64,000 bases of DNA. Source: Spirosoma rhododendri (lineage in GTDB: Bacteria > Bacteroidota > Bacteroidia > Cytophagales > Spirosomataceae). The notes beneath the pieces were generated by a model that made no database searches, was not told the origin of the DNA, and saw only the letters and a list, made by a program, of their open reading frames with translations. The translations under genes were made by a program, and so were the position numbers. Location: positions 1,178,001-1,242,000 of the forward strand of contig NZ_CP051677.1 in the NCBI RefSeq assembly GCF_012849055.1. The letters run 5' to 3'. Below, in pieces: positions 18,458-27,402 of the stretch (positions within the stretch are counted from its first letter, which is position 1; every line of letters begins with the position of its first letter).

Positions 18458-19234
18458 TCAGTCTTCTTTGGGGATTGTCGGTGTCGCACTTACACCGTGG
18501 ATGTCGTTGCGACGCGTGTCATCAGTCGATTCGTCCGTCCGGTCGCTGTGGGCAGGTGTAGGTGTCGACTCCTCTTCCACTTCACTCATTGGCAGAACGG
18601 ATGCTTGCGTAGCGTCCGGGCCGGAGGTGGGCAGCATACCATCCTCAGGATCGAAACCACCGAAAAAACGACGCTGAAACAAGAGTATCAGGCAGACGCC
18701 GATAAAGATACAGGAGTCAGCGATGTTGAAAATAGGGGTCGAGTAATACTGTCCGCCCCAAACCGGAACCCACTCCGGGATGAATCCCTCCCAGACATCG
18801 ACAAAAATCATGTCGATCACCTGCCCGTGAAACCAGGGCGTCGGTGATCCGTAGGGGGCGTTGTGAAGAAAAACCCCGTAGAATGTACTGTCGATAACGT
18901 TACCAACAGCCCCGGCCAGAATCATCGCTATCGCCCAAAGCAATCCATTCGGGGCTCCCCGATGGGCCAGATGCACCAGATAGTAGCCAATGCCGACCAT
19001 GGCAAACAGCCGAAAGACGCTCAGCAATAACTTCCCGTATTCGTAGCCAAGCTGCATCCCAAACGCCATTCCTGGATTAAGCACATAATGCAGCTTAAAC
19101 CAGTCGCCAATCAGTTTGACCTGACCAGCGAAGCCCGGTTCCATGTAGTGGTGAACGGCCAGTTTCGATCCCTGATCGATAGCAATCAGCACTACAGTCA
19201 GTAGGAAAAAGGGGAACGGATTTTTCTTGATCAT
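18458..19234 (-). CDS. lspA: Lipoprotein signal peptidase (signal peptidase II)
   Basis: 258-residue inner-membrane aspartic protease that cuts the signal from diacylglyceryl prolipoproteins, such as the several lipoproteins in this window. Four membrane segments are visible (FFLLTVVLIAIDQ; around LLSVFRLFAMVGIGYYLV; LLWAIAMILAGAVGNVID; FNIADSCIFIGVCLILL). The two catalytic aspartates are in GNVIDSTFYGVF and FNIADSCIFIG. N-terminal DQGSKLAVHHYM is typical. The family is usually about 160-200 residues; here an acidic, Ser/Thr/Asp-rich cytoplasmic tail of about 65 residues follows the last segment. Confidence 0.95.
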   Translation of the reverse strand: MIKKNPFPFFLLTVVLIAIDQGSKLAVHHYMEPGFAGQVKLIGDWFKLHYVLNPGMAFGMQLGYEYGKLLLSVFRLFAMVGIGYYLVHLAHRGAPNGLLWAIAMILAGAVGNVIDSTFYGVFLHNAPYGSPTPWFHGQVIDMIFVDVWEGFIPEWVPVWGGQYYSTPIFNIADSCIFIGVCLILLFQRRFFGGFDPEDGMLPTSGPDATQASVLPMSEVEEESTPTPAHSDRTDESTDDTRRNDIHGVSATPTIPKED

Positions 19235-19334
19235 AAAAAAATTTGGCCCAGCCAGTTGGCCGGGCCAGAGTTACTAAAGGCTATTCCAGACTGTGTTCGC
19301 AATGACTATCTGTTGTGAACCAGTGGTAGGTACG

Positions 19335-20642
19335 CTACTTTTCGCACCCTTTCCGACGTTTCAGTTCATCGCGCACGAGCATATACTCGCGGCTGCTCTG
19401 TCCGGCTATCGACTTATTCTCTTCGGCCCGACGGAACAGGTACGGCATTACCGTTTCAACAGGGCCGTATGGTACGTACTTGGCCACGTTGTATCCGGCT
19501 GTTGCCAGATTGTACGAGATGTTATCACTCATACCCAGCAGCTGCGCAAAGTAAATATGCTGGTCGTTGTGGTCGATACCCAGCGCCTGCATTTTCTGCA
19601 CGCAGTACTGGCAGCTGTATTCGTTGTGCGTGCCGAGGCAGAAGGAAACGACGTCGCGGTTTTCCAAGCAGAAATCGATTGCGAGGTTGAAGTCGCGGTC
19701 GGTGTCTTCTTTCGTGGCCTGAATCGGGTCCTGATACTCTTCTTCGTGTGAGCGCAGCCGTTCTTTCTCCAGATAAGCGCCCCGCACCAGTTTAACACCC
19801 AGGAAATACCCTTTCGCGTGCGCTTCCTGAAGGTCACGATTAAGCCGGTCAAGGCTCTCCCAACGATACATCTGATACGTGTTGTACACGATCGGTTTCT
19901 CGTGGTTGAAGCGGTCCATCATGGCATACGCCAGTGTATCGATCGTGTCTTGAATCCAGCTTTCCTCGGCATCGATAAAGATGCGAACGTTCCGCTCGAA
20001 AGCACGGCGACACAGTGAATCGACCCGCTTCAATACGCGGTCAAACTGCGCTTTCTGGTCCTTATCGAGCGAGTTGCCCAGCTGTACGGCTTCAAGCAGC
20101 TCGGTCGATGCCAGTCCGGTTATCTTGAAGACAGTAAAGGGGATGTCGGCTGATTCGTTGGCCCGTTCGATGGTACGCATGATTTCAAGCGTCGTCTCGT
20201 CAAAGCTTTTTTCATCATCCTCACCTTCAACCGAATAGTCAAGAATGGTACCTACGTGTGCGTCGTGCAGGTGGCGGATAGTCGGTTCTGAGTCACGAAT
20301 ACTTTCTCCTCCACAGAATTGCTCAAAAATCGTGTGTTTAATCAGCGATTTGATGGGCAGGTGAAGGCGGAGGGCAAGTTTTATGAAAAAAGTACCTAAA
20401 TTTACCAGCCAACCCTTATTCATCAACGCAAAAAGCCAGTACGTCTTTCTAAGTTTGGCGTTCGACTGAGCTGAAAACGCAATCGAGGTATCTTCGAAAG
20501 AGACTGGTCCGACCTGAGTGCTGTGTTTACCAGCGTCTGTTCGGCCGGCTTCAAGCGAGCCCTCGGCCCATTCACCGGCCACAGGCAATACATTACTTCG
20601 GTTCGACATATCAGTGCTCCGTTTTGACGGTGCTACGTCCAT
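19335..20642 (-). CDS. Proline dehydrogenase
   Basis: 435-residue FAD-dependent monofunctional proline dehydrogenase, first step of proline to glutamate. The TIM-barrel is recognisable from AFSAQSNAKLRKTYWLF through FKITGLAS, IFIDAEESWIQ, YNTYQMYRW, LGVKLVRGAYLEKER to SFCLGTHNEYS and the C-terminal YGPVETVMPYLFRRAEEN with the substrate-contacting double arginine. About 45 residues before the conserved TSIAFSA segment are unusual and of low complexity; ATG 20609 or a later start would shorten this, so the start is uncertain. No delta-1-pyrroline-5-carboxylate dehydrogenase gene is beside it. Confidence 0.92.
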   Translation of the reverse strand: MDVAPSKRSTDMSNRSNVLPVAGEWAEGSLEAGRTDAGKHSTQVGPVSFEDTSIAFSAQSNAKLRKTYWLFALMNKGWLVNLGTFFIKLALRLHLPIKSLIKHTIFEQFCGGESIRDSEPTIRHLHDAHVGTILDYSVEGEDDEKSFDETTLEIMRTIERANESADIPFTVFKITGLASTELLEAVQLGNSLDKDQKAQFDRVLKRVDSLCRRAFERNVRIFIDAEESWIQDTIDTLAYAMMDRFNHEKPIVYNTYQMYRWESLDRLNRDLQEAHAKGYFLGVKLVRGAYLEKERLRSHEEEYQDPIQATKEDTDRDFNLAIDFCLENRDVVSFCLGTHNEYSCQYCVQKMQALGIDHNDQHIYFAQLLGMSDNISYNLATAGYNVAKYVPYGPVETVMPYLFRRAEENKSIAGQSSREYMLVRDELKRRKGCEK

Positions 20643-20790
20643 AGCGTTAGATGCGTGTCGGTAAGACGACCGAAATATAGAAGGAAATTTCGGTCAATGG
20701 ATTAAACTCCCCGATACGGCTTGTTCAAGAAACAAAATTCAGTTGTAGACAAAGTGGGGAACTAGCCTAAAACACAACTAGTTCCCCCTG

Positions 20791-20798
20791 CAAATATA
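20791..20798 (-). promoter_or_regulatory. -7 box for proline dehydrogenase
   Basis: Minus-strand TATATTTG, exact consensus, about 150 bases before the earliest start. That leader is long, so a second promoter is possible. Confidence 0.45.
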
Positions 20799-20862
20799 CC
20801 ACAAAATCAGATTTAAAGTTCCTTGTTTAGTCCGGGTACACCATACCCCTGATACGTTTACC

Positions 20863-21966
20863 ATGAAAGTAGATTTGACCGTTGAGCCGCTGAATTCGTG
20901 GATCGATACCAGTGGCAAACCGCTGATTATTGCCGGGCCTTGTAGCGCCGAAACCGAAGAGCAGGTTGTCGAAACCGTTCGGCAACTGAAAGCCCTGAAC
21001 GCCGTGCACGTCATTCGGGCGGGTGTCTGGAAACCGCGTACCCGGCCGGGTAGCTTTGAAGGTATGGGCGAAGCCGCTTTGCCGTGGCTGCAAACCGCCA
21101 AAGCCGAAACCGGCCTGCCGATTGCCGTTGAAGTAGCGACACCTGAACACATCGAACTGGCCCTGAAGTACGACATCGACGTATTGTGGGTAGGTGCCCG
21201 GACAACGGTAAACCCGTTTAACGTACAGGAAATTGCTGATGCCCTGCGTGGTGTGGATGTACCGGTCCTGATTAAGAACCCCGTTAACCCGGATCTGGCC
21301 CTTTGGGTAGGTGCCTTCGAGCGGATCGCTGGTGCTGGTATCACCAAGCTGGCGGCCATTCACCGGGGTTTTGCTACAGGCGAAACAAGCAAGTACCGCA
21401 ACGTACCGATGTGGCAGATGGCGATCGAACTGAAGTCGATCTTCCCAAGCCTGCCGATCATCGGTGACCCCAGCCACATGGCCGGTAAGCGGGCGTACCT
21501 CAACGAGCTGTCGCAGATGGCAATGGACCTCAACTACGATGGTCTGATCGTTGAGTCGCACATCGACCCCGACAAAGCGTGGAGCGACGCAGCTCAGCAG
21601 CTGACCCCTACTGCCTTCGGAGAGATGCTCGATCACCTCGAAATCCGGCAGGTAGATTCGCCGAACCGCGAATTCCAGACGTTCATGGAGCAGTCACGCC
21701 GGAGCATCGACAACGTCGACCGGCAGATGGTTGAAATGCTGGCAGCCCGTATGGCCCTGGTTGAGCGGCTTGCTGAATACAAGCGTGATAACAACGTAAC
21801 GCTGTTTCAGCCAGAGCGCTGGAAGGAGATTCTGCAAACCCGCACCGAAACGGGTAAGAAGCTGGGCCTGTACCCCGAACTGGTGGAAGAAATCTACAAG
21901 ATTATCCACATGGAGTCGATTCGGAAGCAAACCGAGATCATGAACAACTCGACACAAAACGCGTAA
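20863..21966 (+). CDS. Bifunctional DAHP synthase / chorismate mutase
   Basis: 367-residue fusion. Residues about 1-265 are a type I-beta 3-deoxy-7-phosphoheptulonate synthase, which joins phosphoenolpyruvate and erythrose-4-phosphate at the entry of aromatic amino acid synthesis: LIIAGPCSAETEEQ, RAGVWKPRTRPGSFEGMG, VLIKNPVNPD, and IIGDPSHMAGKR. Residues about 275-360 are an AroQ-type chorismate mutase (RRSIDNVDRQMVEMLAARMALV, then YKRDNNVTLFQPERWKEIL). This order, DAHPS followed by mutase, is known in Bacteroidetes. The mutase part may also make the synthase sensitive to prephenate. A strong terminator follows. The gene is divergent from proline dehydrogenase. Confidence 0.95.
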   Translation: MKVDLTVEPLNSWIDTSGKPLIIAGPCSAETEEQVVETVRQLKALNAVHVIRAGVWKPRTRPGSFEGMGEAALPWLQTAKAETGLPIAVEVATPEHIELALKYDIDVLWVGARTTVNPFNVQEIADALRGVDVPVLIKNPVNPDLALWVGAFERIAGAGITKLAAIHRGFATGETSKYRNVPMWQMAIELKSIFPSLPIIGDPSHMAGKRAYLNELSQMAMDLNYDGLIVESHIDPDKAWSDAAQQLTPTAFGEMLDHLEIRQVDSPNREFQTFMEQSRRSIDNVDRQMVEMLAARMALVERLAEYKRDNNVTLFQPERWKEILQTRTETGKKLGLYPELVEEIYKIIHMESIRKQTEIMNNSTQNA

Positions 21967-21988
21967 CGACGTTTTCCTGTCAACAAAC

Positions 21989-22030
21989 AAGCCCCCGCTG
22001 GAGACAATCTGGCGGGGGCTTCTGTTTTTT
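21989..22030 (+). terminator. Rho-independent terminator after DAHP synthase/chorismate mutase
   Basis: aagcccccgc pairs with gcgggggctt and is followed by tctgtttttt. Confidence 0.85.
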
Positions 22031-22041
22031 ACAACTCGTCC

Positions 22042-22133
22042 CAGACAGCATCCCTGCTGTCGGAGCCGTCAGGCTAAAGTTACCACATCCCGATAAGCCG
22101 CTGACGCGACTACGACAGCAGGGATGCTGTCTG
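22042..22133. repeat. Double-hairpin inverted repeat between convergent genes
   Basis: Perfect 21-bp arms at 22042-22062 and 22113-22133 around a 50-base spacer. Each arm is itself a hairpin (gacagca-tccc-tgctgtc), so the element can fold as two small hairpins or one long stem. It lies between a terminator and the end of the DUF4249 gene. Confidence 0.85.
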
Positions 22134-22147
22134 AGACAACTAATCTT

Positions 22148-23080
22148 TCAGTTTACGGTGAAGCCGATGGTCGAGCTATTATAGCCGGAGAAACAGCCCA
22201 GTCCACCAGTGATATTGCTGGGAATCAGCACGGGTTCGGCAAAGGGGTTGCCCCGCACGCGGCCCTGCCGAATTACCGCCGAACGGTATTGGTAATACGC
22301 AGCATCGACAGCCAATAGACTCACAGCCACCCGACTCCCGCTGAACTGCTGCCGGAACCCCACCGCGTTGGCAACCGACACATTACCCAGAAACGCCCGA
22401 CCGGAAGTCAACGTAGTTCCATCAACATCCGAGTCGTCGCGTAGCCCCCGGAAATCGTCGTCGAAGTTGAGGTTGGTGTACGTAAAGCCCGACACGGTTG
22501 TACTGTTTGTGGTGGCGGTCCTGCTGACCGGCATTTGCAGCGTGCCGATAGCCTGATAGTAGTTGGGTTGCCCGGCGGGGTCCTGCCAGGTGGTACGGAC
22601 GAAATAGCGACGGGTGCGGTTGTTCTCCATCAGCGAGTCGACCTGCACCGCCGACAGGCTGACGGGCGCGGGAATGGTGCAGGTCGCCGATGCCCGCTGC
22701 CCTTCAGCTGTGTTTACATTGAGCGTGTAGGTACGCCCGGTTATGATCGGTAACTGCCCGGCGGGGACGCTGTAATACGGTAGCCCATTGGCCATGTAAC
22801 GCAGCCGGACAGACCGGCTTCCGTCGCCGAGCGTTACGGTAGCACTGGTCACATTACCATCAGTCAGACTGGCACTGATACTGTCGCCCAGCACCGTTCG
22901 AGACTGGGTTAATTTGACCGCCAGCACCGTATCCTGCGGTGACAGGAAGCCCGTGACGACCAGCTTGGCGGATTCCAGACCCAACTGGTCGGGACTGATT
23001 TCGGTACGCAGACTGCCACAACCCGCCAGCAGCAGGCCACTCAGGAAGATGAACCAGTGAAGAAAAGCCGGGTGTCGCAT
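22148..23080 (-). CDS. DUF4249 family lipoprotein
   Basis: 310-residue lipoprotein; the signal LHWFIFLSGLLLAGC ends in a lipobox. The body is beta-rich and matches the DUF4249 pattern (SAKLVVTGFLSPQDTVLAVKLTQS, later GRTYTLNVNTAEGQ, YYQAIGT and the C-terminal GGLGCFSGYNSSTIGFTV). These proteins are encoded next to a TonB receptor and are thought to be surface partners in substrate capture; the ligand is not known. Its ATG overlaps the receptor's stop by one base (TGATG), so the two are translationally coupled. Confidence 0.9.
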   Translation of the reverse strand: MRHPAFLHWFIFLSGLLLAGCGSLRTEISPDQLGLESAKLVVTGFLSPQDTVLAVKLTQSRTVLGDSISASLTDGNVTSATVTLGDGSRSVRLRYMANGLPYYSVPAGQLPIITGRTYTLNVNTAEGQRASATCTIPAPVSLSAVQVDSLMENNRTRRYFVRTTWQDPAGQPNYYQAIGTLQMPVSRTATTNSTTVSGFTYTNLNFDDDFRGLRDDSDVDGTTLTSGRAFLGNVSVANAVGFRQQFSGSRVAVSLLAVDAAYYQYRSAVIRQGRVRGNPFAEPVLIPSNITGGLGCFSGYNSSTIGFTVN

Positions 23081-25476
23081 CAGAATTTAAAGGAATAGCT
23101 TACGGACGGAACGACCGGGAAAACGGAGTACCGTACCAGCACGGTTTTGTTGGGTTCACCGTTGGTCTGCGCGACCGATTCAAGCCGGTAGAAGAACGGA
23201 TTCCGGCGGTTGTACGCATTGTACAAGCTGAATTCCCACGTTCGTTCGTGGTGCTTTTTCTGCTTGTGGAACTGCACGGCAACGTCGAAGCGGTGGTACG
23301 GCTCTGCCCGAAAGCTGTTTTTCTGCGTACCGTAATCATCAACCACGCGGCTGTTCTGAAACAAACCGCCAAACTGCCCGCCCCCACTCAGGTTGGCGTA
23401 ACTGCCGCCCGGCCGGTAGGCGTCGTAGCGGCCCGTGGGCAGGGTCAGGGCGTTGCCAGTGCCGTAGACCCACGTGCCTGACAGCGTAATGCGCTTGTTA
23501 AGTTCGTAAATGCCGACCACCGAAATGTCGTGCCGCCGGTCGTAGCGGGGGTAGTAGGGTTTGCCATTATTGAGATCGGCAAACTGCCACTGCGTCCACG
23601 AAAGTGTGTAGCCGACCCAGCCCGATAGTCGCCCGGTTTTCTTTTGCAGCAGCACTTCAGCCCCGTAACTCCAGCCCCGCCCGGCCGTTACGTTGTCTTC
23701 CCAGCGCGTATTGTTCGCCGAGGTTGGGTCGTTGAGCAGCAGAAAACTGGCCCCTTCCTTATAGTTGATAATGTTGCTCATCGTCTTGTAATACCCCTCG
23801 ACGGTCAGAGCCAGCCCCCGGTCGGGCAGGTCTTTGGCGATACCGATGGCTACCTGCTGTGACTGCTGTGGCCGGACGCGGTCGGTCGTGGGCACCCACA
23901 GATCCGTCGGTAGGCCGATACCGGTATTGGAAAGCAGATGCACGTACTGATTCATCAACGCATACGACGCTTTCAGCGATAGGTCGGGGCGGAGCGTATA
24001 AGCCGCCGACAGCCGGGGTTCGGGGCGGAGGTAGCCCACGTCGGGGTGTTTGTAGTAACTCAGCCGCAGCCCCCCATTGACCCGTAATCGCTCCGACGGT
24101 CGCCAGGTGTCTTCGGCGTAAACGCCCGATTCCAGCACATCGATGTTCTCTACACTCTGCCGATACTGATTGACCAGCGCATTTTGCAGCACGATAGCAC
24201 TGGGCGTAAACCGGTGGTACGTCGTTTGCGCGCCTACCCGAACAGCGTGCTGCGGAGACGGGTAATAGTCGACGTCGTATTTGAGCGATACGTCGCGGAT
24301 GCCAGAACTGTAACCCAGCGAGTACGTCTGGTTGTCAACGGCCCCGCGCTCGGTCGAGTTAATCTGAAATTTGTAATCGCTGAACGTCGCCGACAGGTTC
24401 GAGAATAGCTTTTCGCTGACCAGATGGTTCCAGCGGAGCGTACCGGTCGCATTGCCCCAGCCCAGCCCCGTCTCCGTAGCCGACTGCACATCGCTCGCGT
24501 AGAACCGGTCGCGCCCGAAGTAGCCGCTCAGGTACAGCTTATCGTTTGGGCCGAGGTCGTAGTTAGCTTTGGCGTTGAGGTCGTAGAAATAATACCCGGC
24601 GCGGGTCTGTCCGTTGGTCTGTGCCCGAATGATGGGGGCTCCCACCACGTCGAGGTACGTCCGCCGACCTGATACCAGAAACGACCCTTTTTTCGACTTC
24701 GTCAACGGCCCTTCCAGCGTCAGCCGCGATGCAATCAGGCCGATACCGCCTTCGCCGTGCAGCTTCTCGCGGTTGCCGTCTTTCATGTTCAGCTCGATCA
24801 CCGACGACAGTCGACCACCATACCGGGCGGGGAATCCACCTTTTATCAGTTCGACGCTCTTGATAGCGTCGCCGTTGAAGACCGAGAAAAAGCCGAACAG
24901 GTGACTGGCGTTATAGACCACGGCATCGTCCAGAATAATCAAGTTCTGGTCGGGGCCGCCACCGCGTACGTAGATGCCCGTTTGCCCTTCGGAGCCTTTC
25001 TGCACGCCCGGCATCAATTGCAGCACTTTCAGGACGTCTTTCTCACCCAAAAACGCCGGAATCTTCTTGATCTGGGCAATCGGTACGTCGATGGCACTCA
25101 TCTGCGCCGTTTCACTCACTTTCTCCTGCGGAGCCGCCCGCACCTCCACTTCCGACAATTCACGGCCGGGTGCCAGCGAAACATCGACGCGCTGATTGGT
25201 CCGTAGCCGCACCGACCGGCTGCTGGTTTCGTAGCCGACGAACGAATACGCCACCCGAACACTATCCCTGGCGGGCAGCGTCAGCGAATAAAAACCGTAC
25301 GTGTTGGTGGTGGTGCCGGTAGTGGTGCCGGGCAGGTAGATATTGACACCGATGAGGGCTTCCTGACTACCGGCTTCGCGCACGTAGCCGCTAATGGTAT
25401 AACGGGTTGACTGGGCCTGCCCGACTACGCTTATGAACACGCCAAGCCAGAACAGACCGTAAGTAAATAAACGCAT
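23080..25476 (-). CDS. TonB-dependent receptor paired with DUF4249 lipoprotein
   Basis: 798-residue outer-membrane receptor. Signal peptide (LFTYGLFWLGVFISVVGQAQ), then a carboxypeptidase-regulatory-like domain (YTISGYVREAGSQEALIGVNIY, residues about 24-110), a plug (IKKIPAFLGEKDVLKVLQLMPGVQ to ELNMKDGNREKLHGEGGIGL) and a barrel ending VPSVSYSFKF. The FLGEKDVLK plug is typical of receptors paired with DUF4249 proteins. First gene of a two-gene operon whose -7 box is at 25547-25554. Confidence 0.93.
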   Translation of the reverse strand: MRLFTYGLFWLGVFISVVGQAQSTRYTISGYVREAGSQEALIGVNIYLPGTTTGTTTNTYGFYSLTLPARDSVRVAYSFVGYETSSRSVRLRTNQRVDVSLAPGRELSEVEVRAAPQEKVSETAQMSAIDVPIAQIKKIPAFLGEKDVLKVLQLMPGVQKGSEGQTGIYVRGGGPDQNLIILDDAVVYNASHLFGFFSVFNGDAIKSVELIKGGFPARYGGRLSSVIELNMKDGNREKLHGEGGIGLIASRLTLEGPLTKSKKGSFLVSGRRTYLDVVGAPIIRAQTNGQTRAGYYFYDLNAKANYDLGPNDKLYLSGYFGRDRFYASDVQSATETGLGWGNATGTLRWNHLVSEKLFSNLSATFSDYKFQINSTERGAVDNQTYSLGYSSGIRDVSLKYDVDYYPSPQHAVRVGAQTTYHRFTPSAIVLQNALVNQYRQSVENIDVLESGVYAEDTWRPSERLRVNGGLRLSYYKHPDVGYLRPEPRLSAAYTLRPDLSLKASYALMNQYVHLLSNTGIGLPTDLWVPTTDRVRPQQSQQVAIGIAKDLPDRGLALTVEGYYKTMSNIINYKEGASFLLLNDPTSANNTRWEDNVTAGRGWSYGAEVLLQKKTGRLSGWVGYTLSWTQWQFADLNNGKPYYPRYDRRHDISVVGIYELNKRITLSGTWVYGTGNALTLPTGRYDAYRPGGSYANLSGGGQFGGLFQNSRVVDDYGTQKNSFRAEPYHRFDVAVQFHKQKKHHERTWEFSLYNAYNRRNPFFYRLESVAQTNGEPNKTVLVRYSVFPVVPSVSYSFKF

Positions 25477-25546
25477 GAAACGAGTGGGTAAGTCGGCTGG
25501 GCAGAACCGCTGGCTTTTATAACGATGGGTTGGCTGGCCGTCATAT

Positions 25547-25554
25547 CAAAGATA
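25547..25554 (-). promoter_or_regulatory. -7 box of the receptor/DUF4249 operon
   Basis: Minus-strand TATCTTTG, exact TAnnTTTG, about 70 bases before the receptor start in the gap shared with the divergent NADH dehydrogenase gene. Confidence 0.6.
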
Positions 25555-25686
25555 AAGCATAATACGCAGACAGGCGGCAAATCGCGGCAGTACCAGCCGG
25601 GCCAGTTTGCTCATTCTTAGCGGTTTTTTAACCCAGCCCGGCAAACAAAACGGCTGATTGCGAGGTAATACTGTCGACTACAACCG

Positions 25687-27048
25687 ATGCCAGCGCATCC
25701 TGCCTATATGCTTCAATTCGACAAATTATCGCTCAATATACCCGACACCCAAAAGCCCCGCATCGTTGTCATCGGTGGCGGCTTTGGCGGCATGAATATG
25801 GTTAAAAGTCTGCGCAACGCGGGGATGCAGATCGTGCTCTTCGACAAGCAGAACTACAACGGTTTCTGGCCCCTGCTGTACCAGGTAGCCACCGCCGGGC
25901 TGGAGCCGGACGCCATTGCCGAGCCGTTCCGCAAGATGTTCGACGATGTCGAGGATTTTCATTATCGCATGGTGCGCGTCAGCAAGATCGATCCGGCCAC
26001 CAAGACCGTGACGACGCTCATCGGCGATCTCAAATACGATTACCTCGTGATTGCGACGGGCTCGAAAAGCAATTACTTCGGCAACAAGCAGATCGAGCAG
26101 TATTCGTTTCCGCTCAAAACGATTCCCGAAGCCCTCAACGTACGGAGCCAGTTTCTGCAATGCTTCGAGCAGGCCAGCGTAACGACCGACCCCGCCGAGC
26201 GCGAAAGTCTGCTGACGTTCGTTATTGCCGGTGCCGGACCGACGGGCGTGGAAATGGCCGGTTCGCTGGCCGAGATGCGTAAGCACGTTCTGCCCGCCGA
26301 CTATCCGGGGCTTGATTTCAGCCAAATGAAAATCTACGTGGTCGAGGGGCTGGGCAAGGTGTTACCGCCTATGTCGGAAGAAGCGGGGAACGATGCAAAG
26401 CGATACCTCGATGATCTCGGCGTCATCGTCAAACTAAACACGCTGGTCGACAACTACGATGGGCAGACGGTAACGCTGAAGGGGGGCGAACAGATCCGGT
26501 CACAGACGCTGGTTTGGGCAGCGGGCGTAACCGGAGCCATGATCGAGGGGATTCCGTCGGAGGTGGTGGAGCGAGGCCGGATTCTGGTCGACCCGATCAG
26601 CCGGATACAGGGCCTGACCGACGTGTTTGCCATCGGCGACATTGCCTTGATGAAGCTGGAGAAATGGCCGAAAGGACACCCCGGCGTCGCGCAACCCGCG
26701 ATTCAACAGGCCGAGCATCTGGCGAAAAACTTACAACGGATGCGCAAGGGAGAACAACCCACGCCATTCGATTATTTCGACAAGGGCTCACTGGCAATCG
26801 TCGGGCGGAGCCGCGCCGTTGCTGATTTACCGGGCAACATTCACCTCGGCGGCTTCATCGCCTGGATGTCGTGGCTGTTTGTCCATATCTTTTACCTGGT
26901 CGGTTTCCGCAGCAAGCTGATCGTGTTCAGCAACTGGATGTACCGGTTGTTCACCTACCAGCGCGGCACCCGTATCATCATCCGCCCATTTGTCCGCAAA
27001 GACGATAAAGTGGGACAGGAAATGCTGGAACGCAACGAGGCTGTGTAA
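25687..27048 (+). CDS. ndh: Type II NADH dehydrogenase (NAD(P)/FAD-dependent oxidoreductase)
   Basis: 453-residue single-subunit NADH:quinone oxidoreductase that passes electrons to the quinone pool without pumping protons. FAD-binding GGGFGGMNMVKSL near residue 32, NAD-binding VIAGAGPTGVEMAGSLAEM near residue 180, FAD-contact VFAIGDIALM near 315, and the quinone-site motif AQPAIQQAEHLAKNL near 340. The C-terminus (GFIAWMSWLFVHIFYLVGFRSKLIVFSNW) is the membrane-binding amphipathic/hydrophobic part. ATG 25708 is an alternative start. Divergent from the TonB receptor operon. Confidence 0.93.
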   Translation: MPAHPAYMLQFDKLSLNIPDTQKPRIVVIGGGFGGMNMVKSLRNAGMQIVLFDKQNYNGFWPLLYQVATAGLEPDAIAEPFRKMFDDVEDFHYRMVRVSKIDPATKTVTTLIGDLKYDYLVIATGSKSNYFGNKQIEQYSFPLKTIPEALNVRSQFLQCFEQASVTTDPAERESLLTFVIAGAGPTGVEMAGSLAEMRKHVLPADYPGLDFSQMKIYVVEGLGKVLPPMSEEAGNDAKRYLDDLGVIVKLNTLVDNYDGQTVTLKGGEQIRSQTLVWAAGVTGAMIEGIPSEVVERGRILVDPISRIQGLTDVFAIGDIALMKLEKWPKGHPGVAQPAIQQAEHLAKNLQRMRKGEQPTPFDYFDKGSLAIVGRSRAVADLPGNIHLGGFIAWMSWLFVHIFYLVGFRSKLIVFSNWMYRLFTYQRGTRIIIRPFVRKDDKVGQEMLERNEAV

Positions 27049-27110
27049 TCGCACCCTACTACGGTCGGCTCTTTCACCTCCGGCCCTTTGAGATGTTGTC
27101 TGGAGAATGA

Positions 27111-27221
27111 TTTTTTGTCATCCCGACGACAGGAGGGATCTTCGGTAGTAGGCAGTTTTGTTTACTTCTAGCGAACCGGGCCGCCGGAGCGGATCCCTCC
27201 TGTCGTCGGGATGACAAAAAA
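27111..27221. repeat. Perfect 30-bp inverted repeat element
   Basis: 27111-27140 and 27192-27221 are perfectly complementary over 30 bp, including the A/T-run ends (ttttttgtcatccc / gggatgacaaaaaa), around a 51-base spacer. It lies in the 354-base gap after ndh. With T-runs outside both arms it can terminate either way, but the arm length is more like a short mobile or REP-type element. The rest of the gap shows nothing except the S46 promoter. Confidence 0.85.
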
Positions 27222-27368
27222 GGCAATGTTGACGCGGATTGTCCTTCCCCAAACAACCTCTCAGGGGGCCGGGGGTAGATGGGCCGAGTAAAAATTGGCC
27301 ATTAGCAAATCTGAGTTAAGAACTTGGCGACGCTACCGCAGACCCTTACCACACTATCGTCTTTCCGC

Positions 27369-27376
27369 TACATTTG
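27369..27376 (+). promoter_or_regulatory. -7 box (TACATTTG) deciding the S46 peptidase start
   Basis: Exact TAnnTTTG match 27 bases before ATG 27403. The frame is open back to 27295, but this box and the signal peptide support 27403. Confidence 0.65.
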
Positions 27377-27402
27377 CATGTATACTTCCTTCATCCGTAT
27401 TC

